A DNA stretch of 33,419 nucleotides from Gammaproteobacteria bacterium (lineage in GTDB: Bacteria > Pseudomonadota > Gammaproteobacteria > Chromatiales > Chromatiaceae): positions 1 to 33,419 of the forward strand of contig SACH01000031.1 in the NCBI GenBank assembly GCA_009928645.1, written 5' to 3'. The translations under genes and the position numbers were made by a program. This document shows, piece after piece, positions 22,663-31,868 of the stretch (the stretch's first letter is position 1; each line of letters starts with the position of its first letter). Under the pieces are notes generated by a model that was given only the letters and a program-made list of their open reading frames with translations, searched no databases and was not told the origin of the DNA.

Positions 22663-24702
22663 TCAGCATGACATCACTACCCGGTTGCGTCCCGTCGCTT
22701 TGGCCTGATACAGGGCAGCATCGGCGCGGTTGAGCCAGGCATCGGCGCTTTCCGGGGGGCGGAATTGCGCCACGCCAAAGCTGGAGGTGACCTGGCCGAC
22801 CTCGGGAAAGGGGTCCGCGGCGATCAGGGCACGCAGCTTCTCCGCCAGGTGCTGGGCCTGGGTACCGTCGCAATGGGGCAGCAAGACGACGAACTCCTCG
22901 CCACCCCAGCGGGCCAGCATATCAACCCCGCGCAGATGCTCCCGGACCCGCTGGCTGAGGGCGATCAGAACCTGGTCACCCACTAAGTGGCCATGAGAAT
23001 CGTTGATCGCCTTGAAGTGGTCGATATCGAACAACAATAGGGACAAGGGCTCGCCGTAGCGCCCCACGCGCTGGATCTCCGCCACCACGACCTGCTTGAA
23101 GTGGCGCCGGTTCCAGACCCCGGTGAGGGCGTCGGTGGTGGCCAGGCGCTGGAGTTCCTCATTGGCGGCCCGGAGTGCCTCATTGGCCTGTTCCGTGAGG
23201 TCACGCGCCTGACGCAATGCAAGCTCATGGCGTTTGCCCTCACTGATGTCCCGCGACACCCCCAGGAGTTGGTGGAGCACACCGTCCGGACCCACCAGGG
23301 GGAGGACCATCACATAGCACCAGATGGTGGACCCATCCTTACACCAATACTCCAAGTCTCCCCGGAAGGGCTCCAGGGGCAGGCCTGCCTGGGTCCGGGC
23401 GTGTAATTCCTGAAAGTAACCCAGGCTCTTGGCTCGTGACTCCGGGGGATGGATCTCCTCCAGCGGCTGGCGCATGGCCTCGGCGGGGGTGAAACCACGG
23501 AGTTTCTCGATGGCGGGGCTGACGTAGGAGATGGTCCCGTCAGGTTCGATGGTCCAGACGACATCCAGGGCGTTTTCCGCCAGCAGCCGGTGCCGCCCCT
23601 CACTGGTCCGGAGTTGTTCCTCGGCCAGTTTGCGGGCGGTGATGTCGCGGATCAGCATGATGAACTCAGGCTCGGCCACCTCCGGCCCACCCAGCCGGGC
23701 GATCGACAGTTCATGCCAGATCGGACCCTGGGGCAAGGGCAGCGCGTAGCTGGCGCCCCGGTGATAGCCCTCCCGCGCCGCCTCTTCCAGGGCGGCGAGA
23801 ATCACCCGCGCGGCCTCCGGGGGCAGGAACTCCCTGACGGGCCGGCCGAGGAATTCCGCCGGGAGGAGGATGAGGCGACTGGGGTCCACCGTGTGACATT
23901 CCCTGGCCCGGCCCGCGCGATCCACCCGCAACAGCAGATCCGGCAAGGCATTGACCGTGGCTTCCAGGCGCGCCTTGGCCTCGCGCAGCGCGCCCTGGAC
24001 GCGCTCGCGCTCGCGAATGTCCTCCTCCAGCGCCGCCCGCGCCTGGCCCAGGTCGTACTCCAGGCGCTGGGCGTTCATGATCACCTGGCTCAGGGCAACC
24101 AGGAGCGAGGCCAGAACCACCAACAAAAGCCATTCACCCTGATAAGCCGGACCGGCGAGAAAGTCGGTGAGGGGCGGCGCGAAGAACCCGGCATAGAGGG
24201 CGCGGCCGAGGTCGGCCGTGGCCAGCACCAGCCACAGGGCCGCTTGCAGGCGATCGGCGGAACCGAAGTAAGGCGGTCGCCGCGTCAGGAGGACCCCGGC
24301 CAGCCAGAGCATCCAGACGGCATTGAACACCGCGTTGATCATGATACGGGCGTTGAGGTTGGGGTCCCCTTAGCTGAACCAGAACAACAGGGCCACGTAC
24401 CCCAAGGAGCCGACGATGTCCCAATGCCCCCGGGGCGACAGTCCCCGGAAAATCAGGGTACCGCGCAGAAAGAGCATGCCCTTGGCGAGGAGCAGGTAAT
24501 TGGCCAGGACGATGGTCAACCAGGGCGAAAACCGATCCCGGGGCAGCAGGAAGAGCAGTGACGACAGGCAGCCACAAGCCACCCCGGCGACCCAGTACCC
24601 GAAACCGGGATAGGTCCGGCGCGTCCAGAGGATGACGGCCATGCTCAGGGCGATCGCCAGGGCCACCGTTAGGGCCACAATGATCAGGGTTATGGTGTCC
24701 AT
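22663..24702 (-). pseudogene. Membrane PAS-PAS-GGDEF diguanylate cyclase, interrupted by in-frame TAA
   Basis: The frame from ATG 24702 encodes a membrane sensor (MDTITLIIVALTVALAIALS; RTYPGFGYW) and stops at TAA 24372-24370 after 110 codons. The same frame resumes at once (GDPNLNARIMINAV) and continues for 568 codons through the rest of the membrane domain, a coiled-coil, two PAS domains and a GGDEF domain (RGVD I-site; ARWGGEEF active site). The neighbouring paralogue (24757-26805) aligns throughout and has TAC (Tyr) where this copy has TAA, so one substitution explains the break. Re-initiation at ATG 24342 could still give a 559-residue protein with fewer helices and an intact catalytic domain. 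Whether it is dead, re-initiated or a sequencing error is open. Confidence 0.85.
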
Positions 24703-24756
24703 CCGCCAGCCAATCAGTTCCTCGATTCAGTGTCTCGCCACAGTTTCAGTCGCGCG

Positions 24757-26805
24757 TCACAGTGAGTAGCTGGCGACCCAGACCCGGTTGCGTCCCGCCG
24801 CCTTGGCCTGGTAAAGGGCATCATCGGCGCGGTTGAGCCAGGCATCGGCGCTTTCCGGGGGGCGAAATTCCGCCACGCCGAAGCTGGAGGTGACCTGGCC
24901 GACCCCGGGAAAGGGCTCCGCGGCGATCAGGGCGCGCAGCTTCTCCGCCAGGCGCTGGGCCTCTTCGCCCCCGCAATGGGGCAGCAGGACGACGAACTCC
25001 TCACCACCCCAGCGCGCCAGCATATCGACGCCGCGCAACTGATCCCGGACCCGGTGGCTGAGGGCGATCAGCACCTGGTCACCCACCAGGTGGCCGTGAG
25101 TATCGTTGATGGCCTTGAAGTGGTCGATGTCGAACAGCAGCAGCGACAAGGGCTCGCCGTAGCGCCCGGCGCGCTGGGTCTCCGCCGCCACGACGGTCTC
25201 GAAGTGGCGCCGGTTCCAGACCCCGGTGAGGGTGTCGGTGGTGGCGAGACGTTGGAGTTCCTCATTGGCGGCCTGGAGCGCCTGGTTAGCCTGTTCCGCG
25301 ATGTCCTGGGCTTGGCGCAATTCGAGCTCATGACGTTTGCGCTCGCTGATGTCCCGCGATACCCCCAAAAGCTGGCGGAAAGTACCCTCGGCATCCTGCC
25401 GCGGGTAGATCATGACATCGCCCCAGACGGTCGAGCCGTCCTGACAGCGATATTCCAGTTCACCCCGGAAGGGCTCCAGGGGGAGACCAGACAAGGCCCG
25501 GGTCTGCACTTCCTGGAAATAATGGCGGTAGCGGGCCAGGGAGGCCGGGGTGAGAACTTCCTCCGGTGCCTGGCGCATGGCCTCGGCCGGGGTGAAGCCC
25601 CGCAGTTTCTCGACGGCGGGACTGACATAGGAAAGGGTGCCGTCAGGCTCGATGGTCCAGATGACATCCAGGGCGTTCTCGGCCAGCAGCCGGTGCCGCT
25701 CCTCACTGATGCGCAACCGCTCCTCGGCCAGGTGGCGGTCGGTGATGTCGCGGATCAGCAGGATGAACTCGTGCTCAGCCGACGCTGGCCCCCCCAGCCG
25801 GGCGATCGACAACTCGTACCAGATTGGTCCCTGCGGGGTGGGCAAGGAGTAGCTGGCGCCCTGGTGATAGCCCTCCCGCTCCGCCTCTTCCAGGGCGGCG
25901 AGGATCACCCGTGCGGCCTCCGGGGGCAGGGCCTCGGTGATCGTCCGGCCCAGGAAGGCGACCGGGGGCAGGGAGAGTCGAGCGGGGTCCGCCGCGTGGA
26001 ATTCCAATGCCCGTCCCTCGCGATCCACCCGTAACAGCAGATCCGGCAGGGCGTTGATCGTCGCCTCCAGGCGCTCCTTGGCCTCGCGCAACGCGCCCTC
26101 GACGCGCTCACGCTCGCGGACATCCTCCTCCAGCGCCTCCCGGGTTTGGCGCAGGTCGTACTCCAGCCGCTGAGCGTTCATGACCACCTGGCTCAGGGTG
26201 ACCAGGAGTGAAGTCAGAATCAGCAGCAGGATCCACTCGCTCTGATAAGCGGGGGCGGCCAGGTAGTCCGCCAGCGGGGGGGCCAGGATGCCGATATAGA
26301 ACGCCCGCGTTAGATCGACGACGGTCAGCACCGCCCAGATGCCCGCCTGCCAGCGATCGAAGGAGCCAAAATAGGCTGGGCGCCGGATCAAGAGCACTTG
26401 GAACAACCGCAACGTCCAAACGGCGCTCAAAAGATTGGACGCCGCGACGCGGGCATTGAGACTGGGCTCGACGTAAGTGAACCAGAAGAAGAGGGCGAGA
26501 AAGACCAGGGAGCCGGCGAGATCCCAGCGGACCTGGACCGGTTGGCTGCGAAAGATCAGGGTGCCGCGCAGATAGAGGATCAGCTCGGCATAGAGCAGAT
26601 AGTTGGCGAGGATGATGGTCAGCCAGGGGGGGAATTGCTCCCGCGGCAGCAGGAAGAGCGCCGCTGCCAGCACCCGGCACCCCGACCCGGCCAGCCAATA
26701 GCCGAAGCCGGGATAGATGCGACGCGTCCAGAAGACCACGGCCATGCTGAAGCTGACGGCCATGGCGACCACCAAGCCGGCGATGATCAGGGTTCTAGTG
26801 TCCAT
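24757..26805 (-). CDS. Membrane PAS-PAS-GGDEF diguanylate cyclase (intact paralogue)
   Basis: The 682-residue protein has about seven N-terminal membrane helices (residues 1-210), a short coiled-coil (YDLRQTREALEEDVRERERV) and two PAS domains (about 240-360 and 370-490; RDITDRHLAEE and RDISERKRHE mark their ends). A GGDEF domain follows (about 515-675). The active site is ARWGGEEF, and RGVD five residues upstream is a proper inhibitory I-site, so it should make c-di-GMP with product inhibition. GGAG lies 6-9 bases before ATG 26805. It is the upstream member of a tandem duplicate pair, 54 bp from the start of the broken copy, and divergent from the hybrid kinase. The signal sensed by the membrane domain is unknown. 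Confidence 0.9.
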   Translation of the reverse strand: MDTRTLIIAGLVVAMAVSFSMAVVFWTRRIYPGFGYWLAGSGCRVLAAALFLLPREQFPPWLTIILANYLLYAELILYLRGTLIFRSQPVQVRWDLAGSLVFLALFFWFTYVEPSLNARVAASNLLSAVWTLRLFQVLLIRRPAYFGSFDRWQAGIWAVLTVVDLTRAFYIGILAPPLADYLAAPAYQSEWILLLILTSLLVTLSQVVMNAQRLEYDLRQTREALEEDVRERERVEGALREAKERLEATINALPDLLLRVDREGRALEFHAADPARLSLPPVAFLGRTITEALPPEAARVILAALEEAEREGYHQGASYSLPTPQGPIWYELSIARLGGPASAEHEFILLIRDITDRHLAEERLRISEERHRLLAENALDVIWTIEPDGTLSYVSPAVEKLRGFTPAEAMRQAPEEVLTPASLARYRHYFQEVQTRALSGLPLEPFRGELEYRCQDGSTVWGDVMIYPRQDAEGTFRQLLGVSRDISERKRHELELRQAQDIAEQANQALQAANEELQRLATTDTLTGVWNRRHFETVVAAETQRAGRYGEPLSLLLFDIDHFKAINDTHGHLVGDQVLIALSHRVRDQLRGVDMLARWGGEEFVVLLPHCGGEEAQRLAEKLRALIAAEPFPGVGQVTSSFGVAEFRPPESADAWLNRADDALYQAKAAGRNRVWVASYSL

Positions 26806-27009
26806 TCCGCTCCAGGTAAAGCCACGGGGCCGGATCGCATCGCCGGGCGGGAGGAACGGCTACCCTCCTCTGACGCTTGCTTAGAGTATAAATGTAGCGA
26901 GGCGAAGGGTGTTTTGCTGATCGCAATCTGACCTGGCGCTTGGTCAGCGGTTGGCTGCTATCATCAACCCTTGCTGGCAGCGCCAAGTTCGAGCCCCCGT
27001 GCCGAGACG

Positions 27010-30000
27010 ATGGAATTCCCGGGCATGACCCCTTACCCAACACCTCCGGAAACGAGCAGATTGTCTGGCCACCAAGACCCGGTCGCGTTGGCACCGTCAG
27101 ACCCCACCCGGGATCACCCCGCTGGCGGTGGGCCCGTCACCGACCCTGAGACCACCGCAGCGACCGCGTGGGACCCGGGAGCCGGACTACCCCCACTCTT
27201 CAGGGACTTCGGCACCTGGCTCCTGATCCTCAATGGCCTGCTGTTAGCGGGCTTCCTGTCCTGGCTGTCGTTCCGGGGCGGGGATGAGGCCCGGATCCGT
27301 CTCATCGGTGACCTGACCTTTCTCTTCTTCGGGCTCTGCCAGGTCGGCATGGCCTGGCGCGCGTCCCTGTCACCGGGCCTTGACCGGCGGACACGCCGGG
27401 GATGGCGGTGGTTCACCCTGGGCTTCGCTTTTTACCTGTTCGGGAGTGGCTGGTGGTTCTATTACGAAGTGATCCTGGGTACTGACCCCTTCCCCTCCTG
27501 GGCCGATCTAGGCTATCTGGCCCTCTACCCCCCGCTGTTGGTTGGCATCGCCTACTTCCTGCGCCCCCGGGAAAGCCGTGCCGAGCGGATCCAGTTCTGG
27601 CTGGATCTGGGCGTGGTCGCCATCGGTGCGGGGAGCCTGGTGTGGTATTTCCTGCTCTGGCCCATTGCCAAGGGCGACTATGAGGATACCCTGGCACTGG
27701 TCCTGACCCAGGCCTACCCGCTCTTCGACACCTTGCTCTTGGTCGGGATCGCGGCCCTGCTGCTGAAACGTCGCGCCGACCGTTCCGCGGTGCCCATCGC
27801 CTGGCTGGTGGCGGGGCTGATCGCCTTCTTCATCGCCGATACCCGCTACGCCTACGACACCGCCCAGGGCAGCTATCTCTCCGGCGGCGTTACGGATATT
27901 TTCTATCACCTTTCCTCCTATCTGACGATGGTCGCCGCCTGGCGGGAGTACCGCGGCATCACCCCCGCCCCACGCCGCGGGCGCTGGTGGAACGTCGAAT
28001 GGTTGCTGACCCTGCTGCCCTATCTCGCCGTGGCCGCCGTCTATGGCCTGCTCCTGACGCTGGCCTTTGGCGGGTCAGCCGCCGGCCATCAAGGCCCAGG
28101 TGATGAGGCCCTGAGCGGGACCATCCTGGCGGCGGTGGTCATCGCCGCCCTGGTCATGATCCGTCAGTGGGTGGCGACGTGGGAGATCGCTCGCCTGCAG
28201 GCTGCGCAGGCGGTGCGGGAGGCCGAGGAGAAGCTGCGGGTGCGTGAGGAGCTCTGGCGGACCATCATCAAGACCTCGCCGGACGGGATCGCCATCACCT
28301 CCGCGGCGGGTTACGCCCAGGAGATCTCCGACTCCGCCCTCAGCCTGCTGGGCTATACCGATCCCGCTGACATTATCGGTCGTTCTCTCTACGAGTTTAT
28401 CGACCCCGCCTACCATGCCAAGGCACGTGAACGGCTGGAGCAATTGTTCGTCGGGACGAAAAGTGGCATCACCGAATATCAGATGGTCCGGCGGGATGGC
28501 AGCCGCTTTTATGCCGAGGCCAACTCCGAATTGCTGCGCGATCAGGACGGCCAGCCGCTGGGGATCGTCATCGTCGTGCGCGATAGCACCGCCCGCAAGG
28601 CGATCGAGGAGCAACTCCTCGCCGCCGAGGAACAGTCCCGGCGCCTGGCCGAGCGCCTGGAACTGGCCCTGGAATCGGGCGAGATCGGCTTCTATGAGGC
28701 CAATGTCAAAACCCAGACCCGCTACCATTCCGCCAGAAATCTGCAACAACTCGGATACCTGCCCGATGAATGGTCCGACCGGCTGGACGAATGGAGTAGC
28801 CGCATCCACCCCGACGATTACCCGCGCGTCATGCAAGGCGGCTGTTGGGGGGACTCGGGTAGCAAAAACTATGCCTTTGAATACCGCCTGCGCCACAAGG
28901 ACGGCTCCTACCGCTGGTTTCTCGACCGCGGCAAGGTCGTCGAGCGCGATGAGTCCGGCGCGTTGGTGCGCGCCGTGGGCACGCACATCGACATCACCGA
29001 GCGCAAAAACGCCGAACAGGCCCTGATGGCGGCCAAACAGCAGGCCGAGGCCGCCAACCGAGCCAAAAGCGCCTTCCTGGCCAACATGAGCCACGAGATC
29101 CGTACCCCCATGAACGGCATCATCGGCATGGCGCAACTGGCGATGCGCACCGACCTGGATCCCCGCCAGCGCGACTATGTGCGCAAGATCGAGAACTCGG
29201 CCCGCTCCCTGCTGGGCATCCTCAACGACATCCTGGACCTGTCGAAGATCGAGGCGGGCAAGCTGGAGACCGAGCGGACGCCCTTCGATCTGACCCTGTT
29301 GGTGGAGAAGGTCATGCACCTGGTGGAGGTCGCCGCCCATGACAAGGGCCTGACCCTCAGCCTTGACTATGCCCCCGACCTGGAGCGCTTGTTTGAGGGC
29401 GATCCCCTGCGCCTCTCCCAGATCCTCACCAACCTGCTGAGCAATGCCGTCAAGTTCACCGCGGCGGGCGAGGTCCACCTGGCCATCCGTCAGCCCGCCG
29501 CCGGACGCTTGCGCTTTGAGATCAGCGACACGGGCATTGGCCTGACCACCGAGGAACGGCAACGCCTCTTCCAGGCGTTCTCCCAGGCGGATTCCAGCAC
29601 CACCCGCAAGTTTGGCGGCACCGGCCTGGGCCTGATCATCACCAAGCAGTTGGTCGAACTGATGAACGGCACCATCGAGGTGACCAGCGAGCCCGGCCAG
29701 GGCAGTTGCTTCAGCGTCGAGATCGCGGCCCCCGTCCACAGGGGGCCTATTTCCGTGGTGGCCGGCGCGGCGCCGGGCGTCCCCGCCGGCCTGGCTGACG
29801 TGGCCGAGGCCCAGGGGGCCAGCGCCAACGTGGCTATCGCCTCTTCCCTAGCCACGGATTGGCACCCTGATCAGTCCCAGGATCAGTCCCCCGATCGTTT
29901 CCATGACCAGTCCCATGGTCAATCCCAAGGTCTGTCTCAAGATCAGTTCCATTCTCAGTCTCCGGATCACTCCCCTGATCAGTCCCGTGAGCAGTTCCAC

Positions 30001-31098
30001 GCGCATTCTCCCGATCAGCCCCCTGATCGGCCCGGGGTCGATCCCCAGGCCCAGCCCCAGCACGCCCCATCATCGCCGAGGCTGGCCGGTAAACGCCTGC
30101 TGTTGGCCGAGGACAACCTGCTCAATCAAGAAATCGTCCTGGGTTTCCTGGAGGATAGCGGCCTGCGGATCGATATCGCCGGCGATGGCCAGCAGGCGGT
30201 GACGTTGTTCCAGACCACAGCCTATGACCTGGTCCTGATGGATATCCAGATGCCCATCATGGATGGCTACGAGGCCAGCCGGCGCATCCGGGCCCTCGAC
30301 TCCCAGATGCCCATCATCGCCCTGACCGCCAACGCCTTCAGCGAGGACATGGAAAAGTCCCTTCAGGCCGGCATGAACGAGCACCTCAGCAAGCCCATCG
30401 ATCGGGAACAACTCCTGGAGGTCTTGAGCAAATTCCTGGCCCCCACTCCCCAGGCGATTGAACGGGCTCAGGCCGGTGAGCCGGCGGGCGAGGACCGGGC
30501 GCGGGATTTTCCGATCAGCCCGACGGCCACGGAAGGTTCACTCCCCGCGCCCGGCCCAACCCTAGCCACGGGCGAATGCCACCTTGACCCCGCGCAAGGT
30601 CAGGCCCTGATGGGTGGCAACGTCACCCTCTACACCAAGATCCTGGGTGATTTTGTCCAGGCTTATGACCACCTCCAGCTTGACCTCGCCACCCCGGATG
30701 ACCGCCGCACCCTGCACAGCCTGAAAGGCTTGAGCGGTCAGATCGGTGCCGACCACTTGCGGGAACTGGCCATCGCGTTGGAGCAGCGGACGGAAGACCG
30801 CGCCCTCCTGGCCGACTTCCAACGGGAATTGACCGCGGTCCTGGCCGACATCCGTGCCTTCCTCGCCACCCGAACCGCTCCTGAGACGCCACCTCGCAAG
30901 GAGTCAGCCAGCCCGGTGCTGATCCAGCAGCTCTTCGAGGAAATCCGGGACCAGGCCCGCGCCAGTAACTCCCGCAACTGCCGGGCGGCCATCGACCGGT
31001 TGCGCCAACTGCAACTCGCGCCCGAAGATGAGGCCCGCCTCAACCAGGCCAGCGAACTGCTCAACGAGCGCAATTACCAGGCTTTGGCCAGGCTCTAG
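27010..31098 (+). CDS. Hybrid sensor histidine kinase with REC and HPt domains
   Basis: The protein has 1362 residues from ATG 27010; TTG 26971 and ATG 27025 are alternatives. A Pro-rich cytoplasmic leader is followed by about eight membrane helices (65-385), two PAS domains (about 405-530 and 560-670) and a HisKA domain with phospho-acceptor H695 in [15 protein letters not shown]. The ATPase domain follows ([24 protein letters not shown]). A repeat linker (954-1009) leads to a receiver domain with D1078 in [13 protein letters not shown] and to an HPt domain with H1236 in [13 protein letters not shown]. It is a membrane phosphorelay kinase of the BarA/ArcB architecture. No separate response regulator lies beside it; its neighbours are c-di-GMP enzymes. 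The input signal is unknown. Confidence 0.9.
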   Translation: MEFPGMTPYPTPPETSRLSGHQDPVALAPSDPTRDHPAGGGPVTDPETTAATAWDPGAGLPPLFRDFGTWLLILNGLLLAGFLSWLSFRGGDEARIRLIGDLTFLFFGLCQVGMAWRASLSPGLDRRTRRGWRWFTLGFAFYLFGSGWWFYYEVILGTDPFPSWADLGYLALYPPLLVGIAYFLRPRESRAERIQFWLDLGVVAIGAGSLVWYFLLWPIAKGDYEDTLALVLTQAYPLFDTLLLVGIAALLLKRRADRSAVPIAWLVAGLIAFFIADTRYAYDTAQGSYLSGGVTDIFYHLSSYLTMVAAWREYRGITPAPRRGRWWNVEWLLTLLPYLAVAAVYGLLLTLAFGGSAAGHQGPGDEALSGTILAAVVIAALVMIRQWVATWEIARLQAAQAVREAEEKLRVREELWRTIIKTSPDGIAITSAAGYAQEISDSALSLLGYTDPADIIGRSLYEFIDPAYHAKARERLEQLFVGTKSGITEYQMVRRDGSRFYAEANSELLRDQDGQPLGIVIVVRDSTARKAIEEQLLAAEEQSRRLAERLELALESGEIGFYEANVKTQTRYHSARNLQQLGYLPDEWSDRLDEWSSRIHPDDYPRVMQGGCWGDSGSKNYAFEYRLRHKDGSYRWFLDRGKVVERDESGALVRAVGTHIDITERKNAEQALMAAKQQAEAANRAKSAFLANMSHEIRTPMNGIIGMAQLAMRTDLDPRQRDYVRKIENSARSLLGILNDILDLSKIEAGKLETERTPFDLTLLVEKVMHLVEVAAHDKGLTLSLDYAPDLERLFEGDPLRLSQILTNLLSNAVKFTAAGEVHLAIRQPAAGRLRFEISDTGIGLTTEERQRLFQAFSQADSSTTRKFGGTGLGLIITKQLVELMNGTIEVTSEPGQGSCFSVEIAAPVHRGPISVVAGAAPGVPAGLADVAEAQGASANVAIASSLATDWHPDQSQDQSPDRFHDQSHGQSQGLSQDQFHSQSPDHSPDQSREQFHAHSPDQPPDRPGVDPQAQPQHAPSSPRLAGKRLLLAEDNLLNQEIVLGFLEDSGLRIDIAGDGQQAVTLFQTTAYDLVLMDIQMPIMDGYEASRRIRALDSQMPIIALTANAFSEDMEKSLQAGMNEHLSKPIDREQLLEVLSKFLAPTPQAIERAQAGEPAGEDRARDFPISPTATEGSLPAPGPTLATGECHLDPAQGQALMGGNVTLYTKILGDFVQAYDHLQLDLATPDDRRTLHSLKGLSGQIGADHLRELAIALEQRTEDRALLADFQRELTAVLADIRAFLATRTAPETPPRKESASPVLIQQLFEEIRDQARASNSRNCRAAIDRLRQLQLAPEDEARLNQASELLNERNYQALARL
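29869..30036 (+). repeat. 14-unit 12-bp minisatellite encoding a DQSx tetrapeptide linker
   Basis: Fourteen consecutive 12-bp units, consensus near GATCAGTCCCNN, are in frame and encode tetrapeptides [20 protein letters not shown] and so on to DQPP, DRPG (residues 954-1009). They sit exactly between the kinase ATPase domain and the receiver domain. Units are degenerate, but the 12-bp register holds throughout. Confidence 0.88.
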
Positions 31099-31114
31099 CT
31101 TCGCTTTCAAGTAG

Positions 31115-31150
31115 GCCTCCATCAGAATCGAAGTGTTCCTTGGTGGAGGC
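31115..31150. terminator. Possible stem-loop after the hybrid kinase gene
   Basis: GCCTCCA (31115-31121) pairs with TGGAGGC (31144-31150), extendable by a wobble and a C-G pair. The loop is about 18 bases and no U-tract follows. It lies 17 bases past the kinase stop and may protect or end the transcript. The remaining gap up to 31341 has no gene. Confidence 0.3.
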
Positions 31151-31263
31151 GCTTTCCTTGAGGGTTACCCCCCGCCATTGCTTGATAAAGTCGTCCGGGG
31201 TCAGATGGCATCGTAAAACGGCCGCGCCGTTCCGCGGTGGGTCTTGGGGACAAGATTTATCAC

Positions 31264-31317
31264 GTACGGTAACTTTTCCTTGCCATGGGGCAATCGAGTC
31301 GTTAATTTGTACCGTAC
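31264..31317. promoter_or_regulatory. Inverted repeat, putative HipB operators and promoter
   Basis: GTACGGTA (31264-31271) and its exact complement TACCGTAC (31310-31317) lie 38 bp apart upstream of the hipB-like gene. The second arm overlaps a TACTGT -10-like hexamer (31315-31320). The local sequence is clearly AT-richer than the genes around it. Paired operators at its own promoter are usual for HipB; this particular sequence is not a known consensus. Confidence 0.45.
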
Positions 31318-31341
31318 TGTAGCTTTTTTAGGGACACGGCC

Positions 31342-31626
31342 ATGACCGACGAAGACAGCCTTTACGGTACGGTCCAGACCGCCGAGGAACTCGGCCGCGT
31401 GGCGCGCACCCATCGCAAGCAGCGGCGCCTGACGCTGGAGACGGTCTCCGGGCTCGGTAACCTGAGCACGCGTTTCCTTTCGGAGTTTGAGCGGGGCAAG
31501 GAAACTGCCGAGATCGGCAAGGTCCTCAAGGCGCTGCGCACTTTGGGGCTGGAGGTGATCATCCAACCGCGCGGGCGGGCGATGCCGGTGCACAGGGCTG
31601 ACCAGGCGCGTGAGGAGACCCCATGA
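31342..31626 (+). CDS. hipB: HipB-like XRE-family antitoxin/regulator
   Basis: The 94-residue protein has a Cro/C1-type helix-turn-helix (about residues 13-70): LGRVARTHRKQRRLTLETVS, then the NLSTRFLSEFERGKE recognition region and ALRTLGLEVIIQPRG at the end, as in HipB proteins that precede hipA. It would repress its own operon and neutralise HipA. AGGGA lies about 8 bases before the ATG. The stop overlaps the hipA-like start (ATGA), the usual hipBA coupling. Because the toxin gene behind it is truncated, this antitoxin is probably an orphan. Confidence 0.82.
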   Translation: MTDEDSLYGTVQTAEELGRVARTHRKQRRLTLETVSGLGNLSTRFLSEFERGKETAEIGKVLKALRTLGLEVIIQPRGRAMPVHRADQAREETP

Positions 31627-31868
31627 GCGACCCCGACCGCCTCAACGTCTGGCATGAGCAGCGCTTGGTCGGTGAGCTCTGGCGTAACCAGATCGGGGGC
31701 ATCGGGTTTCGCTACGCTCCCGGCTGGGCCGCCGGCGGTGGCTTTGCCGTCTCCCGTTCCCTACCGCTGGCGGACCGGGAATTCGCCCCCGAGGAAGGCA
31801 CCGCGCAGCACTGGTTTGCCAATCTGGCGGTTGTGTCGGAAGCGAGGCTGACCAGGATCAGCCGTTAG
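31623..31868 (+). pseudogene. hipA: Truncated hipA (N-terminal fragment of HipA-type Ser/Thr kinase)
   Basis: An 81-codon frame overlaps hipB. Residues 1-68 match the HipA N-terminal subdomain: LNVWHEQRLVGELW, then GFAVSRSLPL, and QHWFANL, where normal HipA continues with LPEG. After about position 31826 the sequence no longer resembles HipA and stops 14 codons later. Full HipA has about 440 residues, so the kinase domain is missing. The break lies about 32 bp from the end of the opposing methyltransferase gene, suggesting that an insertion or deletion bringing in that gene removed the rest of hipA. Kinase activity is not possible from this fragment. Confidence 0.75.

Noticed and set aside
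23449..24561. Plus-strand open frame opposite the broken diguanylate cyclase (370 codons)
   Set aside because: It is an antisense shadow. A similar shadow lies opposite the intact paralogue, as expected from duplicated coding DNA rather than a gene.
28075..29739. Minus-strand open frame opposite the hybrid kinase (554 codons)
   Set aside because: No domain is visible, and the plus strand carries PAS, HisKA and ATPase motifs over the same bases.
29869..30036. CRISPR array
   Set aside because: Units are 12 bp with no spacers and are translated in frame as a tetrapeptide repeat; no cas genes are present.
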